From Utricularia gibba (lineage: Eukaryota > Streptophyta > Magnoliopsida > Lamiales > Lentibulariaceae), in assembly GCA_002189035.1 (NCBI GenBank), contig NEEC01000024.1:248001-312000 (forward strand): 64,000 nucleotides of DNA, written 5' to 3'. This document shows, one piece after another, positions 46,096-57,737 of the stretch. The translations under genes were made by a program, and so were the position numbers. Position 1 is the stretch's first letter. Each line of letters starts with the position of its first letter. The notes below the pieces were generated by a model. The model made no database searches, had not been told where the DNA came from, and worked only from the letters and a program-made list of their open reading frames with translations.

Positions 46096-46340
46096 TACCG
46101 TAGGAGTTGCTAAACTCGACGTTTACACCGACTCGCGGCTAGTACAAGGACAATTTTCGGGTGAGTATGAAACCCATGACCCCTTAATGACTTTGTACTG
46201 TGCTAGGGTGAAGGAGTTGGCGAAGACTTTCAAGGAGTTTACCTTCTCGCACGTGGCCCACGAAGAAAACGGACCTGCGGAAAGCCTTGCCTGATTGGCA
46301 GCAGGGTTTCAGGAGCTGAAAGAAGGAAGTGTGGCAATTT
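46096..46340 (+). pseudogene. Tat2 second RNase H remnant
   Basis: Only the C-terminal half survives: VYTDSRLVQGQFSGEYETHD and FKEFTFSHVAHEENGPAESLA. The last catalytic Asp (GSADSLAR in Tat1) is changed to Glu (PAESLA). Confidence 0.8.
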
Positions 46341-47524
46341 GGTTGCGGGATAAACCCTCGGTAATCTTGCGAGCAGTGAACCATATTACCCAGCGACCAA
46401 GAAATGACATCTCCTTGCAGTTAAGTCTCCTCGAAGATTGGACATCGCCCTATAACTGATACTTACAAAACGGAGAAACGCCACCCGATTAATCGGAAGC
46501 CCGATAGTTGGAGACTAGGGCGAAGAGATTTGCACTGGTAAACGGAATTCTCTATCGAAGAGCATTAGATGGACCCCTATTGAGGTGTATCGGGAAGGAG
46601 CACACTCAAGAGCTTATAACCGATTTGCATGAAGGAATATTATTGGCCAACCATGAGGCAAGATATTACTGAGGTGGTGAAGAAGTGCAAAGTATGCCAG
46701 TACCATGCAAACATACCAAGAAAACCGATAAACGACCTAACCACTCTTCCACTCTCGTGCCCGTTTGATCGGTGGGGGTGGATATTATGGGGTCATTTCG
46801 CCAATCCTTGGGTCAGAAGAAATTTTTCATTGTGGGAGTTGAATATTTCTCCAAATGGGTAGAAGTCGAAGCCGTGGAAAAAATATCAGACGAGAGACTG
46901 TTATTCGATTTCTGTGGAGAAATTTCTTCATTCGATTCGGGATACCTCGAGAACTAGTGACCGATAACGGGACCCAATTTGTTGGAGGGAGAATGGATGC
47001 GTTCCTGGATAAATATTCTGTCAAGCACAACTTCACTTCGGTATATCATCCTCAGAGCAATAGCCTCATGGAGGTAGCGAATCGAATGCTCAGATAAGGT
47101 ATGCAGACCGAGCTTGAGGATTTCGGAGGGTCATGGGCAGACCACTTAGATGAGGTTCTGTGGTCATATCACACCACCCTCGAACCACCACGAAAGCAGT
47201 AGGCCCGATCGAGTTAATGCTAAAGAGGTAAAGGGTGGAACACTATAAAAAAGACAGAATATTTACAACCGACTAGGGGCTTACCAGAGAAGAACAAAAA
47301 AGAATTATAACAAGTATGTGTTCCCGAGGGAATTCTTGGAAGGAGACTTGGTACTCCGAAGCATCCAACCACAGAGACATGTGGAAAAATTAGACCGCAA
47401 TTGGGAAGGCCCTTATCGGATTTCAACGGTAATTAGAAAAGGAGCATATTGGCTAGAACAACTAGATGGCGTAGAATTCCCAAGGTCATGGAATGCATCA
47501 CATCTGAGGAAATTCTACGCTTGA
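46341..47524 (+). pseudogene. Tat2 integrase remnant
   Basis: Zinc domain partly deleted (goes from DLHEG straight to YYWP), CKVCQYHANIPRKP, then a frameshift after PFDRWG with GVDIMGSF in the next frame, VTDNGTQFVGGRMDAFLDKY intact, a deletion near 47190-47250, and a C-terminal part ending WNASHLRKFYA. Confidence 0.87.
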
Positions 47525-47757
47525 TCAGCTAGATATCAATCCCTATCCTAGGTTTTTGCAGTTTCCGGTATTCTCTTCGTCAAAACACTCAAGTGGCTAT
47601 AAATTCCTCCAAAGTGGAGATGAATTAACGAAATCGTAAGTCCTGGCCAAGTCACATAAGACCAAGCAAAACCCTGTAAGTCTAACTTGCAAGCCCTGGC
47701 CAAGTTAAGTAAGCCCAGGCGAACCTTCTAAGTCTGCGCCCTCGGATGGGCACACCA

Positions 47758-48020
47758 AACCAACTCAGGGCTTCCCCCGAATTATATCTTCCATGAAACC
47801 CAGGCCCCAGTGGTAAGGGAAAGCCCTGGTACAACTCGAGCGCCGGTTCCTGCAACCATCTGCAAGCCCCGAAAAAGCCCTTAGGTTCAACAAGCCAACC
47901 CGGGGCTCCCCTAGAATAGGTGACCTTTGAAATCCAGGCCCCAATAAAAAGGGTAAGCCCCGGTACAACTCGGGCATCGATTCCTCTAACCCGTTCACGT
48001 AAGCCCCGAAAAAGCTCTAA
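47758..48020 (+). repeat. Tandem duplication in the Tat2 non-coding region
   Basis: Two units of about 130 bp, each with ccaaccYggggct-cccc, aatccaggcccca, aagccccggtacaactcg and aagccccgaaaaagc. Tat1 has one unit (27164-27300) plus a partial one after solo LTR 1 (about 29038-29060). Confidence 0.7.
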
Positions 48021-48119
48021 GTAAGGTGCACGCCTCCGAGCCTTGGAATGGCAAACGCACCTGAAACAAAGCCGACTATACCCCAAAAACTTGAATCCGA
48101 CTATACCCCAAAAACCTCC

Positions 48120-49680
48120 TCAATTCAGTTGGAACCGACGAGGGAGGAAGCACCAGGTCGCCCCTAACCTATGTCTGATCAAGCTCACTCGGTATAGCAT
48201 CAGGGGGGCCGAGGTCGAGGCATCCGCCGAAAAGAGCTCCGCGTTGGGAATCGGAGCCTCATCCGAAACTGGAGAAGGAGTGAGTTTCTCTTTCCCCTGG
48301 TCAACTAAGATAGGAGGAGTCGGATCCCGAGTCTCAGAAACTCCAACCACTTGGTTCCCCTTCGATGGGTGATCGCCAGCATCCAAATGAACTTCTAGGG
48401 ATCCAATCTAGAAAAAAAGGTAACAAAGTGAGAATCGGGAACCTATATTCACTGATAACGAAAAAGAGACCTGCACAGAAGGTGCCGCCATGGGTTCCTG
48501 TATCCTCTACATCTCGACGGAGAAGCGAGCCATCATCGAGTCTTCCAAAGCGCTCCTTCTGGCCATCTCTTCAGCTGCGAACGAGAACCGAGAAAACAGT
48601 GAGGTTTAATACAGATCTCAAAACTTGGGAGGGCCGGACCTAACTACCTCGCTGCCTCTTAGAGGGTTCATGGGCAGCTGCCTTAACCGTCTTCTTTTTC
48701 TTGGGGGCCGCGGGCTGAGCAATAGGGGGAGTCAGATTCGAGACATGAACGAGGGGAAGATTCGAAGGAGAAGGAGGGGGTAGAGTTTGTAACTCGGTGC
48801 TTCCCAAGGGCACAATATCGGGCCAATGGGGATCGCGAGAACGGCCAATAATATCTGACCTTCTTAGAGACTCCCCCGAAAACATCAAGGAACGAGTTTT
48901 GAATCGGAAGGAACCTCGGCTAAGCCTTTCGTACAAGGCATCACGTGATTCGGGCGAGGAACGATATACATCAGAGAGCTTCACTCTAAAGGGAGTTGGG
49001 GGATTTACCGGAAAGTTCCACCAAAAACCTGAAGGGGGCACCACCTAGAAAAAAAGGGGACCACCAGTCATGGTGGGTATCAGGAGCCTTCACAATGAAG
49101 TGAGGATTATCCTCAAATCAGCGGAACTGGAAGTGAGAGCGACCATCCATGGGGACTTTGCTTTTTGGACAGCAACTCTGAAAAGGTGAAGAAAATCTAC
49201 TAAGAACATGGTCGGATCCATACCAGCCGAATAGACTAAAAACGTAGCAAAACAAAAGATGGAATTAGGGGCAAGGCAGTAAAGTGGTATGGCGAAAGTT
49301 TGAAGGAACTGGACTATCATAGGGTGAAGAGAAAACCGTAAACCACTTTCGAAATAAGCAAAGGGGATCGGTAAGCTGAAGCGAGGAAGCGGGCTCTTAC
49401 CCAATCCCCACGAGATTTCAATATGCTGAGCGTGAGAAACTTGGTACTCATCACAGATCGAGTACCGAATGCAGAGAGAAGGGAGGTCCAACTCACTAGA
49501 TCTTCTATCCATGTTCAGAAAAATGAAGGAAGAAACAAACCCTAAATGTAAACGGAAACTCGGGAGAGGGAAGAAGGCAAGCGAAAAAAGGTAGCCCAAT
49601 AAAATCCCATGAAACCCAACAGAGATGGTGAAGAACTGACTGATACCTGAAAAGTCGCAGTTCACAGTGGGAGTACGGCG
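48120..49680 (-). pseudogene. Tat2 antisense gene (Transposase_28-like extra ORF)
   Basis: Same gene as in Tat1, without the LTR insertion. Leader intron donor CTTTTCAG/GTATC near 49649; start 49512 (MDRRSSELD). The first coding exon has SPLPRFSLPIPFAYFESGLR and APNSIFCFATFLVYS, then DHHDWWSPF-type sequence, and ends at 48648 (GAG/GTAG). The intron is 73 bp and the next exon 48574-48471 is 104 bp, the same lengths and sites as in Tat1; it holds an in-frame TAG. The last visible exon starts at 48407 (QVVGVSETRDPTPP). The C-terminal coiled-coil region of Tat1 is not found. The promoter is cut off at 49736. Confidence 0.82.
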
Positions 49681-49736
49681 GCGCAGGCAACGGACGAGGG
49701 TGACCTTGTTAGCAAGAACTCGAATAGTATGGGAGC

Positions 49737-50297
49737 TTGATTAATTAAGAGTTAACTAATAAATCCATTATTATGGCCTTTATTGAAGAAGCCTATAGGG
49801 TCACACAAAATAGTGGAGTCACTCAACGATATAAAATAGAATGACACAATTACATGAGATGTAATTGGTAAAGTGGATAAATTTAATTGAGAGTTATTTT
49901 GAGATTAATATTGATTAAACTCAAAATAAAAGGTCATATATAGATAAGATTTGGAACATATACATATCTCCACAAGATAAGATCTTTACGGAGATATGAT
50001 TTTATATGTTACCATATATCTATCAAAAGATTTAGATCTTGAGATATGCTCCAAGGGTCTTCGTGCTCTCTGAGACTAATCCACAAGGAGGCGTTTTTCT
50101 CTACTAGCACCTGAGGAATTCGACCAGCATTCAAGAGCCTTGAGAAGGTTATCGACGGAGTGCTCCACGTGTGGATACCATAGAGGCCGTCTGCTATTTG
50201 TGGTTCGTGAACAACAGAGTCATCTGAAAGGTATTTTAGAATCCCTTTGTCTAATGTATACCGTATTCCAAGATCTGCGTTGGGGGTTTCTGAAAAT
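49737..50297 (+). mobile_element. Copia LTR fragment between Tat2 and Athila protease
   Basis: Starts in the middle of the copia LTR (gattaattaagagttaa) and stops in ccgtattccaagatctgcgt...gggtttct, short of the LTR end; Athila resumes with aaatttggttcccatttt. Both joints are imprecise and no target duplication is visible. Confidence 0.88.
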
Positions 50298-51036
50298 TTG
50301 GTTCCCATTTTCACGTTGATGATGGCATTTGAAGTGCTCAAGAATGGTCTCCCTAAAATAATTGCCGTGTCCTTGATCCTCCAGTGGGTATGTTCACCAC
50401 ATAAAAATCAGCTGGGAATACAAGATGCTCAATCTTCACCAAAACATCCTCTACCAAGGCTTTGGGAGAAATCACTCTCCTATCAGCCAGCTCAATTTGC
50501 ACACCCGATGCTAGCAAAGGTCCCAACCTAAGTGCCTCATAAACAGAATTTGTCATGACATTTATAGAAGCTCCCAGGTCTGCCATGGCTCTCCTGATGC
50601 ACAAATCTCCTATTTTGCATGTGATAAAAAGCGTACCCAGATCCTTGCGCTTTTCGGGTAGTTTCCAAGTGAGAAGTGCTGAGCAACTTTCACTCAATTC
50701 CACCTTCCCTTTCTCTTTCAGCTTGGGTTTAGACATGCATAGCTGCTTCAAATATTTGACACTCTTTGGCACAAGATCAATATACTCCAAGAGAGTTAAA
50801 TTCAATTGAGTATTTCCCAATGCTTTCAACATTTTCTCTTTCTCGGTTTGCTCATCTTTCAGCTTCAACCTTCCTGGAAAAGGAGGCTGGGTCACCTTCA
50901 TTGTGACAGGTTCTGGAAGTACTTCAACATCATCCTCACTTTGCACAACAACTTCGTACTCTTCTGTTTCGTTCTCCTTTGTCTCAGTCTGAACTAATTC
51001 TCGTCCAGGCTTCTCTTTTCCACTCCTAAGTGTCAT
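50298..51036 (-). pseudogene. Athila protease region
   Basis: Starts MTLRSGKEKPGREL, then a Glu-rich acidic stretch, VPKSVKYLKQLC, DLCIRRAMADLGASINVMTNSVYEAL (active-site D-L-G-A-S, the Athila form), ALVEDVLVKIEHLVFPADFYVVN and, after a frameshift, FLSTSNAIINVKMGT. The following RT is absent. Confidence 0.88.
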
Positions 51037-51465
51037 GGTGCTGATGTTCGGCCCTCCACTGGAATTTGGGTTTGGCTTGGGTTGAGATGGTAAACTCCCT
51101 TTCTACTTCAGGTCTCCAAGCTCTGCTGCCAATTGACTAACTTGAACCTCCAAATTCCGGATTGCTTGTTGATTTTCAGCTTGATTCTTGATTGATTGCA
51201 CCATGAATGTCTTCAACATTTCCTCCAACGAATTTCCAGAATTCACTCCAGCATTTTCTTGATTTGAGGCTTGAAATGGCTGCAGGTTCTGTGGGTTTTG
51301 CCTTCGAAATTGAGGCGCCTGACAAGATCTTTGCTCTTGAAAATTTTGCTGCCCCATGGTTGAGATCTCCCCTTTGTAAGAATTTTCGTTGTTGCTCCAA
51401 TGAAAATTTGGATGATCCCTCCAGCCTGGGTTGTAAGTGTTTGAATATAGATCATATTTCTTCCT
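51037..51465 (-). pseudogene. Athila gag-protease linker
   Basis: Gln/Asn-rich sequence (RQNPQNLQPFQASNQENAG) followed by a short coiled-coil-like segment (QAIRNLEVQVSQLAAELGDL), typical of the region between Athila gag and protease. The frame is broken near 51100 and 51360. Confidence 0.7.
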
Positions 51466-52308
51466 TTATAGGGGCTCCAAGTATCCCATAGCCTTGACAT
51501 GCTCCTCCTCAAATAAATCTAGGCACTTGTCCGCAACATGCCCTGTTCTATGACAGTTTCCGCACGGCATGTTCTTAGCTTGGAATAAGAACATCTCGTT
51601 CATCATTTCTGACATACCAGCAACATTTTTCATGAGTTCAGTCTCTGAAACCCTGGGCTTGCTCTCCACTTCATACACTCTCTTGTTTGAGGCTTGCTTC
51701 CTAATGATATGTCTCGAATGCTTAGCCAACTCCTCAAGCAAGGAAAGAGCTTCGGTTGGTTTCTTCTTCCTTAAAAATCCTCCCGCTGCCGAATCTGCCA
51801 TGGCTCGGTCAGTGCATAATAATCCATCATAGAAGTATTTGACCAAGGCATTGGTCTGAAAACCATGGTGTGGGCAGGAACCCAAAAGATGATTGAATCT
51901 CTCCCAATATTCGTGCAATGATTCTCCACTCATTTCTTCAACATTACTAATTTCTTTTCTTATCTCTTCAGCCTTGGAAGCTGGAAAATATTTGCTTAAA
52001 AACACCTTCTTCATTCCAGCCCAATCGGTTATGCTTCCAGGCCTTAGTGAGTTGAACCACATTTTGGCTCCACCTTCCAAAGTAAACAGGAAGGTTCTCA
52101 AACAAATGGAATCTTCAGTTATTACAGCTCCCTTGAATGAAGTGCATACCGCTGTTACATTGTCTAGATGCTCATGGGGGTTTTCTCCAATTTTTCCATA
52201 GAACTTGGGCAAAAAATCGATCATGGCCAGTTTCAGCTCGTTTGCTTCATCCTCTAGAAATGTGATGCATAGACACTTGTAAGTATGATCAGCAGCATGT
52301 CTTCTCAA
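51466..52308 (-). pseudogene. Athila gag
   Basis: Open for 280 codons. Capsid blocks DFLPKFYGKIGENPHEHLD, FTLEGGAKMWFNSLRPGSI, MKKVFLSKYFPASKAEEIRK and SLHEYWERFNHLLGSCPHHG. A perfect CX2CX4HX4C zinc knuckle: CGNCHRTGHVADKC. This is the best preserved coding part of the element. Confidence 0.88.
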
Positions 52309-52487
52309 GTTCAGTCATTCTGAAATTGCTGTTGGTCTCGAGTGGGAGCTGCCTCAATCTGCTTGCTTCCCTAACTCTTACCCTGTTCTTGCTGATAGCT
52401 CTCTCAATTTCTGGGAAGAAAGTGAGATTACCTGCACTAGAAGAACGTAAATGCATCAACTAGAAACACAAAACAATTAAACATCGC

Positions 52488-52505
52488 TCCCCGGCAACGG
52501 CGCCA
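52488..52505 (-). other. Athila primer-binding site (tRNA-Asp type)
   Basis: TGGCGCCGTTGCCGGGGA on the minus strand, three bases inside the LTR edge at 52509. It is the standard Athila primer site and fixes the element's orientation. Confidence 0.93.
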
Positions 52506-52508
52506 ATT

Positions 52509-53820
52509 TGATAAACGGAAATCTTAGCAATGTCGTTGCAAATAAAGCAAATCTCTGTATCAAATAAATTTATAAGCCCTAATCTACACAAAATACAAAT
52601 TTAGAAAACTTGTATAGTGGATGTCGGGGTCGATCATAAGGAGCTTGTGCTTGTCATGTATTCCAGCAGATGTAGAGTTCAAAGTAATGGTAAATCTTAG
52701 TCTAAGCTCGGACCAACGATGGTAAACAAGTTCAGTAAACAATATCAAATCTTAACGCTAAGGTTACAGGTACTGGTTCTAACTCAGAATAATACTAAGG
52801 TGCCTTAAGGGTCTGCAGGTGGTATGGTGTCAAAATCCCTAATTTAATCTATCATATTCCTACACTTACAACTTCAAATAACCTAAGTCTACCCGCATGC
52901 AAAGCATATAGAACTAGCTCTACCCGGTTCTACTGGTTCTACCCCAGACTAACACCTACTGCTCACATCTTGATTTGTTGGTCTACCTCTAAATCAAGCA
53001 TTTAAGTTGTGAAGCTACTTGTTCCTCTCATTAGGTCTACCCATGGCTTGATAGAAACAAGAGCTAAGAAACAATGGTGAATTTTATTAAGACTCCTAAA
53101 CCCACACCACCATGCTTCACCTTAAGACACCCCTAGGGTTTAGCTACTCATGCTTTCAAGGTAAAATGTAATGGCATTAAAATAAAACAATGAAAATGTT
53201 GAGAACATTGTGCAAAAGTTGGGTGCAAAAGCTAAAAACATCAACAAACTAAAATAAAGCAGTAAGAGTTCTGGTTTCCGTCTGCTACTGTTCCTGGGTC
53301 GGAAAAGTAGCACTGAACTAGGTCTTGATCTTCTTCCTTCAAGCTGGAGGTTCTTCTCTAGAAAAATCGTCTTCCTTTCTCCTTCTCCTTCAGTATTCTT
53401 CGTGTTCGAGTTGGGGGAGAAACCCCTCGTGTGTGTGATGAAAAACGCGTTGTCCTCATGCGATTCTCTCTCCTTTCTCTCGCCTCTCACTGTCCAAGGC
53501 AAGTACATTCTCTAACAGTTCTGCTGCTCTAGCCCCTAAGTTGCAAACTGCTGTCGGGACAGTGTATTTATTGCTTCCTGCAGCATGGTAACTTACACGA
53601 AATCCTTGACTTTTCCATGATTTTCGGGGTAGCTGTTAGGCTCAAAATTGGGTTAGATCATGGGTGGGCTAAATCCCTTGATTTAGCCCACTAAAACACC
53701 AAAAATCACATTTTCCTAAATTATATATAAAAATACTTAAAACTATAAAATAAACAACTAAACATAATTAAAAACTCATGATTTTCATATCCTAAAAACA
53801 TGAAAATTTGTGTGCTATCA
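52509..53820 (-). repeat. Athila 5' LTR
   Basis: TGATAAACGG to GTGCTATCA in plus view, 1312 bp, paired with 37192-38599. Followed by AAAAC (53821-53825). Confidence 0.93.
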
Positions 53821-54002
53821 AAAACCGAGTTTCTCCTACCTCAAAGCTTGGGGATTCCCTGCTTATGTGAGAAGGTTGAAGTCAGATAAGTTGGAGAACA
53901 AATCTGACAAGTGTTTCTTTCTGGGATATCCACAAGAAACTATGAGATACTACTTCTATAATCCTCAGGAGGGAATGGTTTTCATCTCAAGGAATGCTGT
54001 AT
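53821..54002 (+). pseudogene. Copia integrase, C-terminal part (continuation of 37191)
   Basis: FSYLKAWGFPAYVRRLKSDK, KCFFLGYPQETMRYYFYNP and GMVFISRNAV: the copia integrase segment that follows the core. When one AAAAC copy is discounted the frame runs on from 37191 without a break, which shows the two halves were one gene. It ends at 54002 against an LTR fragment, so RT and RNase H are deleted. Confidence 0.92.
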
Positions 54003-54283
54003 GAGATTGATCCACAAGGGAGCGATTATCTCTACTAGCACGTGAGGAGATTGACCAGCATTCTACGGCCTTGAGAAGGTTATCGACGGAGTGTTTCACG
54101 TGTAGATACCATAGAAACCGTCTACTATTGGAAGTTCGTGAACAATGGATTGCGCTGAAAGGTATTTTCATCATCCCTTTATCTGATGTATCGTATTCCA
54201 AGATCTGCGTTGGGGATTTCTCAAAAAATTTTAAATTCCACTGCTTTTCTGGCATGCGATGTCTACGAGATTCCAATAGAAAG
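54003..54283 (+). repeat. Copia LTR remnant (3' side)
   Basis: Matches the last about 280 bp of the copia LTR (gatccacaaggg, tcgacggagtg, cacgtgtagatacca, ccaagatctgcgttgggg) but ends gattccaata. More diverged than the other copies. Confidence 0.82.
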
Positions 54284-55559
54284 AACATGTTTTGGAACGA
54301 CACAAAATCACTTATCACTTCTTTGATCATCAGTGCTTATCTAATGCACTATTCAAAAATGAACTATTTTTCATCTAGTGCATTGCAGTTAAGGAATTCA
54401 GTTTTGGGTATCTCTTGAACACCCTCAGCCATGTCAATTTTTGCACCCAAGGAGCCTCAATTTGATTATCCTTCATCAATTCCTTTCTATTTAAACCCCC
54501 CCCCTCTTAATTACTCTTTTAGTAGGCTTCTATTGACATTATTTCACAAACACTAGATTTTTGTTGTCAGTGATCTTTCTATAGTGTGTAATATTCTCAT
54601 TATGGACTAAGCGGGGCTAGTGTTTTTAACAAAAGATCTCTAGCCAACCTTCCTGCAAGAGATCTTGTCTGCACACTTGCCCCGTCCTTGGCCTCAAGGA
54701 GTGGTGAGCTGCGTAGAACTTCTTTCAAGCGCATAGGTCCCACTTTCAATAACCTTGATTTGCATATATGATTTTTCGTGCACTTCCTATATCAATGTCA
54801 TTTGACTAAAAAGATGCCTAATCGACACTTCAAAATGAATATGAGATCTCTACATATTCTTCTAATTTCGATTTGGTGTAGTTTGATTCCCATCCTTCCA
54901 CATTTACTTGATGAGACCAACAATCTAGTTGTGTTCTCTTTTGGATACCCTACATATGGGTTGATACCATATAGATTTGGGAGTTAGCTAGATGCTACGC
55001 TTGTGTAGCCTATGTTATCTCCATAACAACAATTTCATTGCTTGGTGAAGCCTAATAGGCCTTTATCTAGACTTTGCAGTGATTTCATGAATCGAGTGAG
55101 ATTCAAGGGACATTACCTTGACCTCACAATCAACTCATTTTCAAGATGTTGTGGGATTACTCCTGTTGCCCATGTCAAGTTAGAATAGATGGCTATTATC
55201 AATCATTGTTTAGCTCCTCTTACCATAATACAAGTATAATATGTCACCACCCATTGTTTCATTGATTCTTGGTTTGACCTCTCATGCTTGATTGCACCAA
55301 TGTTCATCATCAGTAGAATTGCTATTTTGAGCTCTAATTTTGGTGGAAAACCATTCAGGTGAAATCCTTAGGATCTATGACATGTGTCAATATCCTCACT
55401 CGGGTTATCCATGGAATCATGAATCCCAATGAAAGGATGCAATTCTCTCACTGTCACCTTCTCAAACTTCATTGCATGAACAATCGTTGTTGGGTCTTTG
55501 CATTTGACATTATCAATTTGCATTTGGAAACAAAGATTATTTAGCAAAAACTTAAGGTT
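54284..55559. other. Gene-free DNA; short Athila-like patch at its start
   Basis: The first about 33 bases repeat 39662-39694 (agaacatgttttggaacgac, acaaaatcacttatc). The rest shows no domain, exon or clear repeat. Confidence 0.5.
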
Positions 55560-57545
55560 ATGAGGTTAGAACCCACTCATTTGCATCTTCTATAGATGTG
55601 TGTGGGTCATTAACTTTGCACTATTTATTTTATTGAAGGGACTCATATGTTATCCATACCTTCATTACACGCAAGAGGTTATTGCACCACTACCCTCACC
55701 TCTTTATTTCCACAAGTTAATGGGTTACTACCCACACTTGTGATAATTTGAAAGGTCATCTAGTTATTATCCATGACTTACTTAGTTGGAGTATGTCATA
55801 CTACTATCGTCATCTTAATGACACTATGAGAGGTAGTTAGAGTTACGACCCCTGTCTTCATTGAACTAGGGGCTACTGGGTTGTTACCCTTATCTCATTT
55901 CATTGAACTATGAGTTCTAATGCATGGTCATCAATTCCTTATCCTACAATTATTCTTGAGGGGGTTCTAGTGGGTCACAACCTTGACATTCGAGTTGATA
56001 CTATGGCACTTGTGCTCACTAGTTAGGGTTATAGTTCTCGTCTTAGGAATTGACTCTTTGGTCTCATAGTGGATTGATGAGGGGAGGCACAACGCATGAT
56101 GTCCAAGTTATAGTCTAGTAACTAGCATTTGTAGTAAAATTCATTAGATCACTACCTCGAACATCCCTAGAACGTACCCTTGACTTACGATTAGTGAATT
56201 CAAGTTTTTTCCCAGCACTAGTTGGTATTAATAAATGTTGGATAATGGTGTTGGACCCTCATGTAGTTTTAATGTCCTATTCTTACCTCTATTTTTTGAG
56301 ACATAGGACATTCCTCCATTTTTTGAGTGCATAAGTATGACATTGTTATCCCATGATATTTTCATGTATTTTTGTGTTGAAGGTTTTTGGGTTACTACCC
56401 CTAGAATCCCATTTAAAACTTTTTCTCAAACTAAGTAGCACAAGGGTTAATGAGCACAAGGTCATTGAGTCATTGCCCTTACCTCTATCATTTTTTATTT
56501 TAATGGTGGTGTTACATCACCACATGATGGATGAGGATTGTAGAATGAAGCCCATAAAGGTAAGGTTACTATGTAAAGTCCCATTGGAAATGAATGTGAT
56601 GAGTGAAAATCTACAAAGGAGAGGTTCTTATGCACAGCCTACTTGCCCAATGAAGGTTTTCTTTGTGCCCTTTGTAAATGATGGTTACAGTATACAAATA
56701 ATATCATGCATATATAATGTACCAATAAGGTAGGTGCCATAGCACCAATTAGAGGCATGCCTATATGAAACTATCATTACATCATGTACAACCAAAATGA
56801 CATCAGTAGGAGGGAGCTTATAATCAAAGACATCACACCAGTTAATTGCATACATCACTAAGGTAAAAAGTCAAACTCCTTGGGAGTCCTCAATGAGGGG
56901 CTTCTATGCAGAGCTTCTTTGACTGATTAGGAGTTTCTATGTAGAATCTCTTGCTTAATGGATGGTTGATATGCATAACCCCAATAGAAATGAATGTGAC
57001 AAGTGAAAACCAACAAGCACAAGGTTATTATGTAAAAATCCATTACCCCAATGAGGGATTACTATGTAGAACCCTATGGAAAATAAAGATTGCATCTAAA
57101 AACCTATAAAGTCATCGTATAAATCCTTGTTTTCTAATGAGGGATTACTCTGGAGAGCCCCTTACTCATTAGAGGGCTACTATGAATAGCCTCATTGGAA
57201 ATGAATTTGCAGCTAAAAGCCCACAAGAGTGAGGTTGCTATGTAAAGCCCAATTTCTTGATGGAGGTTTGCTACACATTCTATGGATGGTGGATTGTATA
57301 TCCCTTTTAAGGTGGAGTTTGCCTAGTAGAGGGTTATTATAGAAGGCCTCATTACCCAAGAGGGTTTCTATGTAGAGCCCCATGATTGAGTGGAAATGGT
57401 GAATGATGTATGTTGCTTTGCATAGCCTTGTTCCCTAGAAGGCATTGCTATGTAGAACCCCCATTGGAATATAAGTTGTGAGGGGTAAGGTTCGCAGTGC
57501 AAAGCCTCTACACCTAATGGGTGGTTACTATGCAAAGTCCTAACG
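55560..57545. repeat. Degenerate reiterated array
   Basis: From about 56560 the phrase (t)tactatgtagagccc recurs about sixteen times in variants, at intervals of roughly 30-120 bp (for example near 56568, 57060, 57237, 57367, 57448, 57527), often next to aatgaatgtga or aatgag. The left part (55560-56480) has a related gggttactaccc motif (55737, 55873, 56389). The unit length is irregular and no protein frame is credible. Confidence 0.6.
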
Positions 57546-57737
57546 ATAATAAAGGCTGATGACTTATATTTGAAGTGTTATCTCAAGGAGATAGCTTATG
57601 AAAAATGTTATAGACATTCATTAAATATGGAACCAAGAAGACGATGCCAAAGTGTGAGGATTCACGCTTTAAGAACTTTGCTCTTTAGTTTTAACTTCTT
57701 CTACTTCATACTAGTCTAGCCAATCAAATGTATCTAA

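Larger units (their letters stand above)
42779..49736 (+). mobile_element. Tat-type Ty3/gypsy retrotransposon (Tat2), nested in Athila
   Basis: 5' LTR 42779-43273, primer site 43277-43293, gag, protease, damaged RT, RNase H, second RNase H, integrase, non-coding region and antisense gene, in the same order as Tat1. The 3' LTR and the antisense promoter are missing: the element is cut at 49736 where a copia LTR fragment begins. It is more decayed than Tat1 (many stops, protease-RT deletion). Confidence 0.9.
37192..53820 (-). mobile_element. Athila-type Ty3/gypsy retrotransposon inserted in the copia integrase
   Basis: LTRs of 1408 and 1312 bp (TGATAAACG...GTGCTATCA), flanked by AAAAC. The primer site at 52488-52505 shows it runs right to left: 5' LTR 52509-53820, gag, protease, [missing RT/RNase H/integrase, now Tat2 and a copia LTR piece], Athila downstream ORF, 3' LTR 37192-38599. 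Without the inner insertions about 9 kb remain. Stops and the lost pol make it non-autonomous. Confidence 0.92.

Noticed and set aside
21110-54283. CRISPR array, defence island or other new prokaryote-like system
   Set aside because: All repeats resolve into LTRs, primer sites and element-specific tandem units of plant retrotransposons.
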